Of a stretch of DNA of 64,000 nucleotides, positions 16,788 through 25,571 are shown one piece after another. Each line of letters begins with the position of its first letter. The first letter of the stretch is position 1. Below the pieces are notes generated by a model that worked only from the letters and a program-made list of their open reading frames with translations, was not told where the DNA came from and did not search any database. The position numbers and the translations under genes are program-made. The stretch is from Clostridiales bacterium (GTDB taxonomy: Bacteria; Bacillota; Clostridia; Saccharofermentanales; Saccharofermentanaceae), in NCBI GenBank assembly GCA_017511005.1, contig JAFWLP010000037.1, forward strand, positions 21,869 through 85,868. The letters are read 5' to 3'.

Positions 16788-18533
16788 TTACATCTTTTCG
16801 ACGACACCAATACCGAGCATGTCAAGACCTGACTTAAGACAGTCAGCAACTGCCTCACAGAGCGCCAGACGCGCATCCCTGATTTCCTCGCTGTCGGCAT
16901 TCAGAATCCTCGAATTGTTGTAGAAACGGTTGAAATTCCTTGCGATAAGAGCTATCTGACGCGATATCATGAACGGCTCATAGCTCTCGGCTGCCTTAAC
17001 GACGGCATCCTTGAAATCAACAAGGCTTCTGATGACCGCATATTCATCTTCGGCCGTAAGCTTATCCGCAGAACCGATATCTCCGGCAAAGCCCTGGTCC
17101 GCAGCCTTCCTGAGGATCGACCTGATCCTCGCGTAAGTGTAGATGAGGTAAGGAGCGGTATCGCCTTCGAAATCGAGCATGTCATCCCAGTCAAAGAAGA
17201 TGTCCTTCTCCCTGCCGGCCTTGAGATACGTGTAAGTAACTGCTCCGAGACCGACGGTCTCAGATACTCTTGCGATCTCCTCATCTGTCATGTCTCCGCC
17301 CCTGAGCTCGCTGTTCTTCCTGATGATCTCGGCTGTCTTCTCGGTAGCCTTGTCAAGGAACTCATCGAGCTTGATTATGTTGCCTGCGCGGGTTGAGAAA
17401 GCAGTGTTGTCCTTGAACTTCAGAAGACCAAATCCGACATGGACGCAGTCATCGGCAAAGTCATAGCCGGCCTTTTTGAGAACGGCGAAAACCTGTCTGA
17501 AGTGAAGCTGCTGCGGAAGTCCCACAACATAGATATTCTTATAGAAATTGAACTCTTCGTGTCTGTAGAGAACGGCTGCGAGATCTCTCGAAGCATAGAT
17601 AGTGGTTCCGTCGCTCTTGACGACCAGACACGGCGGAAGTCCCTCATCTTCAAGCTTGACAACCTTGGCGCCTTCGCTCTCTTCAAGAAGGCCTTTATCC
17701 TCAAGCATCTTAACGACTGCGGGGATCCTGGGGGAATAGAACGACTCACCGTTATAGTTGTCAAACTTTATGCCCATTCTCTTATAGGTCTTCTCGAAAA
17801 CCTCAAGGCTTAAGTCCCTGAACCTCTTCCAGAGAGCAACCTCTTCTTCCTCGCCCTCTTCGAGTTTCCTGAAATTATCCCTTGCGTCATCTTCCAGTTC
17901 CTTCTCGCGCTCAGGGCTTACCTTGCACTCGTCATGGAACTTGACGTAGATCCTCGTGAGTTCGTCGATCGGATTATCCTGCATGGCCTGCTCGTCACCC
18001 CAAAGCCTGTAGGCAGTGATGAGCTTGCCGAACTGCGTGCCGTAATCGCCCAGATGATTGAACCTGATAACGTTATATCCGAGTCTTGAATAGATGTTCG
18101 AGAGTGAATTGCCGAGGATGGTCGTGAAAGCGTGTCCTACATGGAAGGGCTTCGCGATATTGGGAGAGGAGAACTCTACTATTACGTTCTTTCCCTCACC
18201 GATATTCCTGTTGCCGTACTGATCGCCCTCGGAGATTATCTCCGAGATGACCGTCCTTGCGAGTACGCCTTTATCAATCCTGAAATTGACATACGGACCT
18301 GCCGTATCCACGGTGACTGCCCCGTCAAAGCCCTTTACGAGTTCCGGCGAGTCCTTCAGCCCGGCGGCTATCACGGGCGGAGCCTTGTGAAGCGTCTTGG
18401 CGAGGACAAAACAAGGGAAAGCATAATCACCGAGTTCGAGCTTGGGCGGTATCTCGATGAGACCTGCCACCTGTTCTTTATCAAGTCCTGTGCAGCTGCT
18501 CAGATTGGCAGCGATCAAATCTTTGTAATCCAT
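16788..18533 (-). CDS. argS: Arginyl-tRNA synthetase
   Basis: A 581-residue class I synthetase charging tRNA-Arg. The class I HIGH motif appears as PFHVGHAFTT, an N-terminal additional domain precedes it, and the KMSKS-equivalent is the variant TAFSTRAGNI, as is usual for ArgS enzymes. The DALR anticodon-binding domain ends the protein (NFNRFYNNSRIL). ATG 18533 has AAGGAG 9 nt upstream; a longer frame from 18605 would overlap the promoter region. A 16-nt palindrome lies 26 nt before the start. No T-box leader is seen. Confidence 0.96.
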   Translation of the reverse strand: MDYKDLIAANLSSCTGLDKEQVAGLIEIPPKLELGDYAFPCFVLAKTLHKAPPVIAAGLKDSPELVKGFDGAVTVDTAGPYVNFRIDKGVLARTVISEIISEGDQYGNRNIGEGKNVIVEFSSPNIAKPFHVGHAFTTILGNSLSNIYSRLGYNVIRFNHLGDYGTQFGKLITAYRLWGDEQAMQDNPIDELTRIYVKFHDECKVSPEREKELEDDARDNFRKLEEGEEEEVALWKRFRDLSLEVFEKTYKRMGIKFDNYNGESFYSPRIPAVVKMLEDKGLLEESEGAKVVKLEDEGLPPCLVVKSDGTTIYASRDLAAVLYRHEEFNFYKNIYVVGLPQQLHFRQVFAVLKKAGYDFADDCVHVGFGLLKFKDNTAFSTRAGNIIKLDEFLDKATEKTAEIIRKNSELRGGDMTDEEIARVSETVGLGAVTYTYLKAGREKDIFFDWDDMLDFEGDTAPYLIYTYARIRSILRKAADQGFAGDIGSADKLTAEDEYAVIRSLVDFKDAVVKAAESYEPFMISRQIALIARNFNRFYNNSRILNADSEEIRDARLALCEAVADCLKSGLDMLGIGVVEKM

Positions 18534-18558
18534 AGCTTTTTTCTCCTTATTACAAGTG

Positions 18559-18574
18559 AATATGTTAACATATT
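18559..18574. promoter_or_regulatory. 16-nt perfect palindrome upstream of argS
   Basis: AATATGTTAACATATT, directly next to TTGGCCAA, in the divergent region between argS and the MraY-like gene. Possible operator; no regulator is assigned. Confidence 0.4.
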
Positions 18575-18690
18575 TGGCCAATACTGACGAGCAAATCGGG
18601 TCCATTTATTGAACGAATTAATAATTTTTTTCTATATACCGTTAAGGTATAATGCTTAGTGCGTTAATCCTTATGAGCGAGGGATTTTTG

Positions 18691-19722
18691 ATGATATTTG
18701 TCCTTAAAATGGCTTTGGGCGGCATTGCTGCCTTTGTCATTACATATATATTTCTCAAATTACTTCCGGGCGAGATGGTCTTATTGGGTCATGACCGCGG
18801 CCGTAAATTTGCACAGGGCGCGGAAGTAAACATCGGAAAACCTACCGGAGTGGGTTTTTATTTCGTGCTCGTATTTCTTGCCGTATCAGGTGTTCTCTGC
18901 TTTCTGATAAGTCCCGTAACGACAGGCAAAGGCATCTTCGAGAGCGGAAATACCATGTCAGGACTGGGCTTCGGTCTTCTCGCCGTTCTGGCTGAGATGG
19001 TGACCGGCTGGCTCGATGACCGGTCCAAAAAACCCTGGAACGAATACATTAAGGGCGCACTGGATTTTGTGGTGTCACTTGCCGGAGCATTCATCTGCGT
19101 CCATTTCTTCGGCACACGTGTATACATTGCCATTACGGGTTCTTATCTCGACATCAACCCCGTACTGTACTATATTCTCGCAGTGATCCTTTTCGTGGTG
19201 TCGATCAATGCCACAAACGCGACGGACGGCATAGACGGGCTGTCCGGCTCTCTCTCGATCGTTGCGGTCATTACGACATTCGTGATGGGAACGCTCGCCG
19301 GATCGGTGTTCGATGACAATCCGAAGTTCCTTGTCGCCGCCTTTGTTCCCGCTCTTGCCGCTTACCTGATCTTCAATTTCAATCCTTCGAAAATGATGAT
19401 GGGCGATGCAGGTTCAAGATCCATGGGATTTTTCATAGCTTTCTTCCTGATCTTATGCAGGATCCCTTTCCTGTATTTTATCGTCGGTCTCCCTTTCCTC
19501 TGTGACGGAGGAATATCGATACTGAAGATAACGGTCGGAAGGCTCACCAAGAGGAAGATAATCCTTTTCAGGAGCATCACCACGCCTCTTCATGACGAAC
19601 TCCGCAAGAACAGGAAATTCAGCGTTAAGAAGGTATGGGTCACACTCGTTCTTGCAGCTTCTGCAGTCGATCTGCTCTATGTGATCATCTCCATAATCGT
19701 AAAAGCCGTTCTGAACGGCTGA
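18691..19722 (+). CDS. MraY/WecA-like phosphoglycosyl transferase
   Basis: A 343-residue polytopic protein that should transfer a phospho-sugar from a UDP-sugar to undecaprenyl phosphate. The family motifs are present: WLDDRSKKP (Asp-Asp pair), NATNATDGIDGL and NPSKMMMGDAGSRSMG. The C-terminal loop reads TTPLHDELRKN, shorter than the HHH loop of classical MraY. It is alone, with no mur, fts or polysaccharide genes, so it may be a second MraY or serve a wall polymer. ATG 18691 (GAGG 8 nt upstream) is preferred to 18652. Confidence 0.85.
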   Translation: MIFVLKMALGGIAAFVITYIFLKLLPGEMVLLGHDRGRKFAQGAEVNIGKPTGVGFYFVLVFLAVSGVLCFLISPVTTGKGIFESGNTMSGLGFGLLAVLAEMVTGWLDDRSKKPWNEYIKGALDFVVSLAGAFICVHFFGTRVYIAITGSYLDINPVLYYILAVILFVVSINATNATDGIDGLSGSLSIVAVITTFVMGTLAGSVFDDNPKFLVAAFVPALAAYLIFNFNPSKMMMGDAGSRSMGFFIAFFLILCRIPFLYFIVGLPFLCDGGISILKITVGRLTKRKIILFRSITTPLHDELRKNRKFSVKKVWVTLVLAASAVDLLYVIISIIVKAVLNG

Positions 19723-19757
19723 CATTCCCGGAACGTCAAAATCTTTATCCGGAACAA

Positions 19758-20567
19758 TCAGAAAGGCTCTGCATTCTTAACGGCCCTGTTTCCCGCAAAA
19801 GCGGCACATAAGACCTTTGAGGCGCCGGCCCTGTACAGAGCCTCCGCAGCTTCATGAAGCGTGGCTCCCGTTGTCGCGACATCATCAACGGCAAGGACCG
19901 TCATTCCGGTTACATCCCATTGATCACTTACTTCAAAAGCACCTTTGACATTCGCTGAACGTTCATTATTATCTCTTATTTCCGATTGACGCTTAGTCTC
20001 CCTCGTCCTGATCAGCAGATCACCGGCAAACGGCAGACCGTTTATCCGGGCAACGGGATACGCAATCTCGGAAGCCTGATTGAATCCGCGTTCCTCCAAA
20101 CGACCGGGTGACAACGGTACCGGAACGACCATATCGGCACTGATCCCCTCATAGCAAAGACATGATCCCAAAAGACAGCCAAACAGCCTCGCGAGTTCGA
20201 TCTTCTTCCCGAACTTGATCTTCGGAACCGCATGTTCAACTATGCCCCTGTACGCAAAGGGCATGTACAGGGCAAGTCCGGGACATGTGTCGTTCCCGGA
20301 AGGATTGGAAAGACATAAAGACCATCTTCTGTCCCATTCAAGGATGTTTAATGATGAAAGGCATTTCCCGCAGACATGCAGTTCAGGGGCTTTACCGAAC
20401 AGTTCATTATACAAACTGCCATAATCCGCAAATCTGTCTTCCGTATCGGAGACCCTGCCGCATATGGCGCATCTGTACGGAAGGATAAGATCCACCGCAC
20501 CTCTGAAAGCCTCTCTGATCCCGCTGCGGATTGAATATCCGGTGTTATTAACGGCTGTTGTTGCCAT
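19758..20567 (-). CDS. comF: ComF family phosphoribosyltransferase-like protein
   Basis: A 269-residue ComF protein. The N-terminal part contains a four-cysteine zinc finger (CAIC … HVCGKCLSSL); the second half is a type I phosphoribosyltransferase fold with VLAVDDVATTGATLHEA as the PRPP loop. In naturally transformable bacteria ComF helps single-stranded DNA entry and processing. Its ATG overlaps the recD2 stop (TGATG), with GGAGG 8 nt upstream, so both are one operon. Together with ComEA and the Tad cluster this suggests DNA-uptake capacity, though comEC is not seen in the window. Confidence 0.9.
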   Translation of the reverse strand: MATTAVNNTGYSIRSGIREAFRGAVDLILPYRCAICGRVSDTEDRFADYGSLYNELFGKAPELHVCGKCLSSLNILEWDRRWSLCLSNPSGNDTCPGLALYMPFAYRGIVEHAVPKIKFGKKIELARLFGCLLGSCLCYEGISADMVVPVPLSPGRLEERGFNQASEIAYPVARINGLPFAGDLLIRTRETKRQSEIRDNNERSANVKGAFEVSDQWDVTGMTVLAVDDVATTGATLHEAAEALYRAGASKVLCAAFAGNRAVKNAEPF

Positions 20568-22915
20568 CACTTTAACCTCCGGTGATCCACCGTCTTAAGA
20601 AGATCTCTTAAGCACGTTTCCCTGGTATCGCCTTTTGGCCCTCTCAGGAACTTTTCAAGCGTTCCTCCGCACTCGACGATGGTGACATTCATCTTTCCCC
20701 TCGTAACGGCCGTATATAGCAGACTGCGCTTGTAGAGCAGCGCATTCATCTTTCCCAGCGCTATTATTACCCTGTCGAATTCACATCCCTGTGATTTATG
20801 GACCGTGACCGCATAGGCCAGATCGATGTTTTCCAGAAGTTTTCCTTTATATTCGGCAGTCTTGCCTTCGTCAAAGGTGATGGTAACGCTTCCCTTCACT
20901 GTATCTATGTCACTTATCACACCGAGTTCACCGTTGAATATGCCCTGCATAACTTCACCGGTCACGGGATCTATCCATTCCGTGGAGTAATCGTTCTTGT
21001 TCTGCATCACCTTATCACCGACGTGAAGCACTAGGCTCTGTCCTCTTTTTATGACTTTCAGATCGTCTTTTTTCTCCAGGGACTGGATCATCTTGTTGAG
21101 CTGAACGGTACCCAGCGCCACATTCTCGTTCTTTGTAGGGGTAAGACAGATGATATCTTCATCTTTATGCTCAATGACCAGTCTCGCTATCGTATCCTGA
21201 GCCTCTTCTTCACTGCCGCAGCTGACGATCTCAAAGTCAACGCCGGTGCTTACAGGTGAGTTACCCTCAAGAATGAGACCCGCATTGGAGGCAATGGTGC
21301 CGTCATCCGCCTGTCTGTGAAGAGCGTCGAGTCTTACCGCAGGAATCGATCTGCACGACAGAAGATCGCTTAACACATTGCCGCATCCGACAGAAGGCAG
21401 CTGGTCCGGATCCCCGACAAGTATTATCGAGGTTCCCTTATCAGTAGCATCGAGAAGATGTCTGAACAGCATTGTGTCGACCATGGACATCTCATCTATG
21501 ACTATGACACGGCATATTATCGGATTGTTCTTCCCGTGCACAAACAGTAGGCTGTCATACTGTCCTGCCCTGTCGTCAGGAAGGAGTTCCTCATCATCAG
21601 TGTTTATGGTCCTTCTTACTCCCAAAAGCCTGTGAATGGTGGATGCTTCACTTCCGCATGCCTCAGACAGCTTCTTTGCAGCTCTTCCCGTCGGAGCGGC
21701 AAAGACACAGCTTATCCTGTTTCTTCTGAAGTATTCTCCCAGTATTCCCATTATCGTCGTCTTGCCGGTTCCGGGGCCTCCGGTGATCACACTTATCGGG
21801 CTGTACATGCAAAGATAAAGGGCATCGAGCTGGGATCTGTCGGGAATGATCCCGAGATCCGAAGCGACCTCTTTCAATATCCTGTCACTCTCATCTCTCG
21901 CGGGAGGAACGGTCTTTGTCCCTAGCATCTGGTTGATCCGTCTCTCGATCGCGAGTTCGGACGAGAAATAACTCATTGTGGCAAACCGGGCTTCGGGATC
22001 CTCAACATCGCAGACGGCACACTTTCCCGAATCGTATTTATAAACGGCGATCTTCTTGTCTTCAATTGCCAGTGCGGCTCCGGCCCTGAACACCTCCGAG
22101 AACTGTTCGGAAGTCAGCTTCGATTCATGCGTATTCACGTATTCCAAAGCTCTCCGCCTGACATCCTGCGGCATGAGCGCCGTGGATTTTGTCTCCTCAT
22201 GCAGATACATGCATGCCTGATAGAGCGCGGCCGCTATCCTCTCGGATGCAACGGGTGACACTCCTTCTCCGAGCGCTATCCTGTCGAGCAGCTCAAACCC
22301 TGCTATCCCGTGTCCCATGAGAGCAAACGGTCTCTTCCTGATATCCTCACAGTCGAGTCTGTCAAGATTCTTAAGGAGCTTTATCTGAGCCTGCGAAAAA
22401 CCCATCAGCCTGGCTTCAAGCCCCTGACAGAAAAACTCATATCCCTCCGTGATCTGGTCACAAACCGCCATTGCTCTTGAAGATGACAGACCGCTTACTT
22501 CGGACGAAGCAAGTTCAGGCGTCTCCGTCAACACTTTGAGGATATCCCTGCCGAATCTGTCAGCCAATGCTTCAGCCGTGGTCTTTCCCAGGCCGCTTAT
22601 GTTGTCTGCAAGGAAAGATGCAATGAGTAATGTATCTCCCGCATCTTCGTCAACCCGGATCTTCTTTAACGTTACCTGCGGCCTGTTATTCCACTCGGTA
22701 ACCTTGCCGGAGATGATGTACGTACCGCCTTCGACAACATCGACCTTGGATCTTCCGGCCACGGTAAATCTTCCGCTGCAAAGGAAAGACACGAAATTAT
22801 TAGCCTTTCTCGGGCAGAACACCTTGATGCAGGTAACCTTTACATCTTCGATCTCACTGCCGATATCCGACAGCGACAATGAGAACGGCTTATTGTCTTT
22901 GGAGTCTTTTTTCAT
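20567..22915 (-). CDS. recD2: RecD2-type SF1B DNA helicase
   Basis: A 782-residue 5'-3' helicase of the RecD2/TraA type, the form found without RecBC. An N-terminal OB-like domain is followed by helix-hairpin-helix stretches (NISGLGKTTAEALADRFG), the Walker A motif GGPGTGKTTIMGILGEY, the DEAG-like VIDEMSMVD, and the C-terminal TVHKSQGCEFDRVII and YTAVTRGK motifs. It acts in recombination, repair and replication-fork restart. Its overlap with comF is a common arrangement in Clostridia and ties it to DNA processing. Confidence 0.93.
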   Translation of the reverse strand: MKKDSKDNKPFSLSLSDIGSEIEDVKVTCIKVFCPRKANNFVSFLCSGRFTVAGRSKVDVVEGGTYIISGKVTEWNNRPQVTLKKIRVDEDAGDTLLIASFLADNISGLGKTTAEALADRFGRDILKVLTETPELASSEVSGLSSSRAMAVCDQITEGYEFFCQGLEARLMGFSQAQIKLLKNLDRLDCEDIRKRPFALMGHGIAGFELLDRIALGEGVSPVASERIAAALYQACMYLHEETKSTALMPQDVRRRALEYVNTHESKLTSEQFSEVFRAGAALAIEDKKIAVYKYDSGKCAVCDVEDPEARFATMSYFSSELAIERRINQMLGTKTVPPARDESDRILKEVASDLGIIPDRSQLDALYLCMYSPISVITGGPGTGKTTIMGILGEYFRRNRISCVFAAPTGRAAKKLSEACGSEASTIHRLLGVRRTINTDDEELLPDDRAGQYDSLLFVHGKNNPIICRVIVIDEMSMVDTMLFRHLLDATDKGTSIILVGDPDQLPSVGCGNVLSDLLSCRSIPAVRLDALHRQADDGTIASNAGLILEGNSPVSTGVDFEIVSCGSEEEAQDTIARLVIEHKDEDIICLTPTKNENVALGTVQLNKMIQSLEKKDDLKVIKRGQSLVLHVGDKVMQNKNDYSTEWIDPVTGEVMQGIFNGELGVISDIDTVKGSVTITFDEGKTAEYKGKLLENIDLAYAVTVHKSQGCEFDRVIIALGKMNALLYKRSLLYTAVTRGKMNVTIVECGGTLEKFLRGPKGDTRETCLRDLLKTVDHRRLK

Positions 22916-22979
22916 GATCTGCTCTTCTTTTTCGCGGGCTTTTCAAGATGCTAACAAACAAATAATGACAAAACAATAA

Positions 22980-23009
22980 GCCCGGCCAAAGTTGAGACTC
23001 TGACCGGGC
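22980..23009 (-). terminator. Terminator after metK
   Basis: GCCCGG … CCGGGC inverted repeat 33 nt past the metK stop, followed on the minus strand by TTATTGTTTTG. Confidence 0.65.
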
Positions 23010-23041
23010 ATTTGAGACTTTTTTGTCCTTATAACGGGATA

Positions 23042-24232
23042 TCAGATCCCTGCAAGCTTCTTTATCTCTTCAGCTTTATCCGTTCTCTCCCAAGGAAGAT
23101 CTATGTCAGTTCTTCCGAAATGACCGTAGCTTGCGGTCTTCGAGTAGATAGGTCTTCTGAGATCGAGATCCCTTATGATCGCTGCAGGTCTCAAGTCGAA
23201 CACCTTGTTTACGATCTCCGTGATCTCCGGTTCACCGATCTTACCTGTCCCGAACGTATCGACCATGACCGATACGGGCTTTGCAACACCGATAGCATAA
23301 GCAACCTGGACCTCGCACTCCGTGGCAAGACCTGCAGCTACGATGTTCTTGGCAATATAGCGCATCATGTAGCATGCCGAACGGTCAACCTTCGTAGGAT
23401 CCTTACCTGAAAAGCATCCGCCGCCGTGACGCGCGAAACCGCCGTATGTATCAACGATTATCTTTCTTCCCGTAAGGCCGGAATCGCCCTGAGGGCCGCC
23501 TACAACGAATCTTCCCGTCGGATTAATGTATATTCTCGTATTCTCATCGATCAGATCAGCAGGAATGACAGGCTTGATGACGTTTTCCTTTATGTATTCC
23601 TCAAGGAATTCAAGAGTTACGTCGGCACTGTGCTGTGTGGAGATAACGACAGCATCGATCCTCTTGACCTTGTCGTTCTCATACTCGACGGTAACCTGAG
23701 ACTTTCCGTCAGGCCTTAAGAAATCCGCACCGTTCTTTCTTACTTCAGAAAGACGGATCGTAAGCTTATGCGCAAGTGAAATCGGCATAGGCATAAGCTC
23801 CGGGGTATCATCGTTCGCATAACCGAACATCATGCCCTGGTCACCCGCACCTGTATCAAGCTCCTTCTCACCGCCGTGACGTGCTTCGTAAGACTCGTTA
23901 ACACCCATTGCGATATCCGGAGACTGCTCGTCAATAGAGGTAAGGACAGCACACGAATTGCTGTCAAAACCCATGTCGCTGGAGTTGTAACCGATCTCCT
24001 TTATCTTGTTCCTGACGATCGAAGGGATATCCACATAAGCAGATGTCGTGATCTCGCCCATAACGAGCACCATTCCCGTTGTGGTACATGTCTCACATGC
24101 GACACGCGCTGTCTTATCCTGCTCCAGAATAGCATCGAGCACCGCGTCAGAGATCTGGTCACAGATCTTGTCGGGATGTCCCTCCGTAACGGATTCAGAA
24201 GTGAACAGCCAGTTTCCTTTTTTATTTCTCAT
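23042..24232 (-). CDS. metK: S-adenosylmethionine synthetase
   Basis: A 396-residue enzyme making SAM from methionine and ATP. Motifs: [32 protein letters not shown] and [17 protein letters not shown] (the P-loop-like segment, with Cys in place of the usual Ala). Length is normal. The start at 24232, with AAAGGA upstream, is chosen because any longer reading would run through the SAM riboswitch leader. Feedback control by SAM is expected from that leader. Confidence 0.97.
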   Translation of the reverse strand: MRNKKGNWLFTSESVTEGHPDKICDQISDAVLDAILEQDKTARVACETCTTTGMVLVMGEITTSAYVDIPSIVRNKIKEIGYNSSDMGFDSNSCAVLTSIDEQSPDIAMGVNESYEARHGGEKELDTGAGDQGMMFGYANDDTPELMPMPISLAHKLTIRLSEVRKNGADFLRPDGKSQVTVEYENDKVKRIDAVVISTQHSADVTLEFLEEYIKENVIKPVIPADLIDENTRIYINPTGRFVVGGPQGDSGLTGRKIIVDTYGGFARHGGGCFSGKDPTKVDRSACYMMRYIAKNIVAAGLATECEVQVAYAIGVAKPVSVMVDTFGTGKIGEPEITEIVNKVFDLRPAAIIRDLDLRRPIYSKTASYGHFGRTDIDLPWERTDKAEEIKKLAGI

Positions 24233-24261
24233 TGTCTTTCCTTTCCGTTCCATGCTTTGAT

Positions 24262-24293
24262 AAAAGAAAAACCTTCCCCCGAAAGGAGAAGGC
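24262..24293 (-). terminator. Riboswitch-controlled terminator of metK leader
   Basis: Minus-strand hairpin CCTTCTCC/GGGGGAAGG followed by TTTTTCTTTT, between the SAM aptamer and the metK ribosome binding site. This is the expected expression platform: SAM binding should favour this hairpin and switch metK off. Confidence 0.85.
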
Positions 24294-24310
24294 CGACGCT
24301 TTATATAACG

Positions 24311-24412
24311 ATCCTCATCTTTCAGGTTTCCCTGCCGGAATTGGCACCGCTGCTTTCCGCGGTTGCCGGACTCTGATAACGGGCCGGTCCCTCGAGTCAC
24401 TCTTGATAAGCA
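24311..24412 (-). promoter_or_regulatory. SAM-I (S-box) riboswitch
   Basis: The minus strand carries the conserved S-box blocks in order: CTTATCAAGAGTGACTCGAG (P1/P2 start with kink-turn), GGGACCGGCCCG, CCGGCAACC, GGTGCCAATTCC and GAAAGATGAGG closing P1. Position before metK and the following terminator fit the class. It acts in cis by binding SAM. Confidence 0.93.
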
Positions 24413-24436
24413 AAGAACTTAAATTGTAGTGGCTTG

Positions 24437-24465
24437 ATTGTACTTATACCGGCTTTCTTTGTCAA
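24437..24465 (-). promoter_or_regulatory. metK promoter
   Basis: Minus strand TTGACA (24465-24460), 17 nt, TACAAT (24442-24437), placing the transcript start about 20 nt before the riboswitch. Confidence 0.8.
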
Positions 24466-24574
24466 TTGTCTCACGGGGTTTATTTTCATCACGGAAATCT
24501 TTCCACTCCATTCACCTGTTAAAGATAATAATTAATTATTACGCTCCCGGGAACGGTCTTACCCTCCGTTTGCC

Positions 24575-24629
24575 TGTCGGTTTTTGTCGGATTTTGTCGC
24601 TTTAATCAGGATGCTCACGGCCTTACAAT
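24575..24629 (+). promoter_or_regulatory. Tad cluster promoter with three phased TGTCG boxes
   Basis: TGTCGG (24575-24580), TGTCGG (24585-24590) and TGTCGC (24595-24600) repeat every 10 nt. Exactly 23 nt later is TACAAT (24624-24629); the -35 position is TTTAAT, far from consensus. The layout equals that before comEA, including TGTCGNATTTTGTCG in the two proximal boxes. Confidence 0.65.
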
Positions 24630-24662
24630 CCGGCTTAAGAACTAAAGCAAAGGAGACGGGCT

Positions 24663-25571
24663 ATGGCATTCACCATCAGGATATATGAAAAGAACGGATA
24701 CATATACCAGCTGCTCAAGAAGAGGCTCAGCTGCTTCTACCCTGATGCGTATATTGTCAACCCGTTTTTCGATGAACAGGATTATGAAGACAGATTCAGC
24801 GACTTCACACGCGTCATCTACGATCCTGAAGACATAAGCAAAGAAGAAACATCTGCGAATCTCTCCTCACCTATCAGACTTACGGATGACGGCGGGATCA
24901 TCGACTGTGCCAGACTTATTTCCTTATTACGGCCAACAGACGACATACCCACGATCACCCAGAAAACCACCGGCACCGTCATCGCCGTCATTCCGTTTGT
25001 CTGTTCGGATGCCAGAGACAGCTTCATAAGAGGTCTGTCATCAGGATTGCCAGATACCGGTCTCAATGTCAGGCTGGATTTTACCAGCAAGCTCAGATCT
25101 TCCTGGCATGCAAGATCCGGATGCAACATGACCTCTCTTCTCGAAGCATGCAGATCCAGGAGATTTGAGCCCGAAGACATTTTCAAATACTGCAATATGG
25201 ATGAATCAGGTTTTCTTACGCCCGGAAGCACCGCAGATTATGATGACATCAACGATCTCGGAACATCGCGTTCTGTCACGCTCATGCATCACGCGGCATG
25301 TCTGGCTCACTCAGATAAAAGATCCGTAAACGTTCTCGCGGTTCTGGAGGGTTTCAGGACTAAGGATCTTCCGGAGCTGCTGGCTGAAAGCGATAAAGTT
25401 TTCATTCTGCTGCCCGCAAGGAACGCCGTGGAGGATCTGGGTTCAAAAGACCTTGTAGCCATGCTCACGAAGGTTCTGGGACGCGAGCGCATCGAAGTGT
25501 ATTACGCAGAGGAGAAGAACACACTTGAAGACTTCGGCACCGCACCGGGTCAGGGGAGGCTTGTCGTATGA
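24663..25571 (+). CDS. CpaE-like protein without P-loop, Tad cluster
   Basis: A 302-residue protein, first in the Tad operon, with an AGGAG site before its ATG. Position and general shape (an N-terminal receiver-like part, then SVTLMHHAACLAHSDKRSVNVLAVLEGFRTKDLPELLAESDKVFILLPARNA) match the ParA/MinD-like CpaE/TadZ proteins that place the pilus machine. The nucleotide-binding KGGVGKT signature is absent; the second part begins VIAVIPFVCSDARDSF instead. So it would be a degenerate, non-ATPase CpaE, or an unrelated pilus adaptor. The stop overlaps cpaF by ATGA. Confidence 0.6.
   Translation: MAFTIRIYEKNGYIYQLLKKRLSCFYPDAYIVNPFFDEQDYEDRFSDFTRVIYDPEDISKEETSANLSSPIRLTDDGGIIDCARLISLLRPTDDIPTITQKTTGTVIAVIPFVCSDARDSFIRGLSSGLPDTGLNVRLDFTSKLRSSWHARSGCNMTSLLEACRSRRFEPEDIFKYCNMDESGFLTPGSTADYDDINDLGTSRSVTLMHHAACLAHSDKRSVNVLAVLEGFRTKDLPELLAESDKVFILLPARNAVEDLGSKDLVAMLTKVLGRERIEVYYAEEKNTLEDFGTAPGQGRLVV

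Noticed and set aside
18534-18660. T-box leader for argS
   Set aside because: No T-box consensus (TGGnACCGCG) or specifier structure is visible; only a 16-nt palindrome.
24233-24400. N-terminal extension of MetK
   Set aside because: It is translation of the SAM riboswitch and terminator leader; the real start is 24232.
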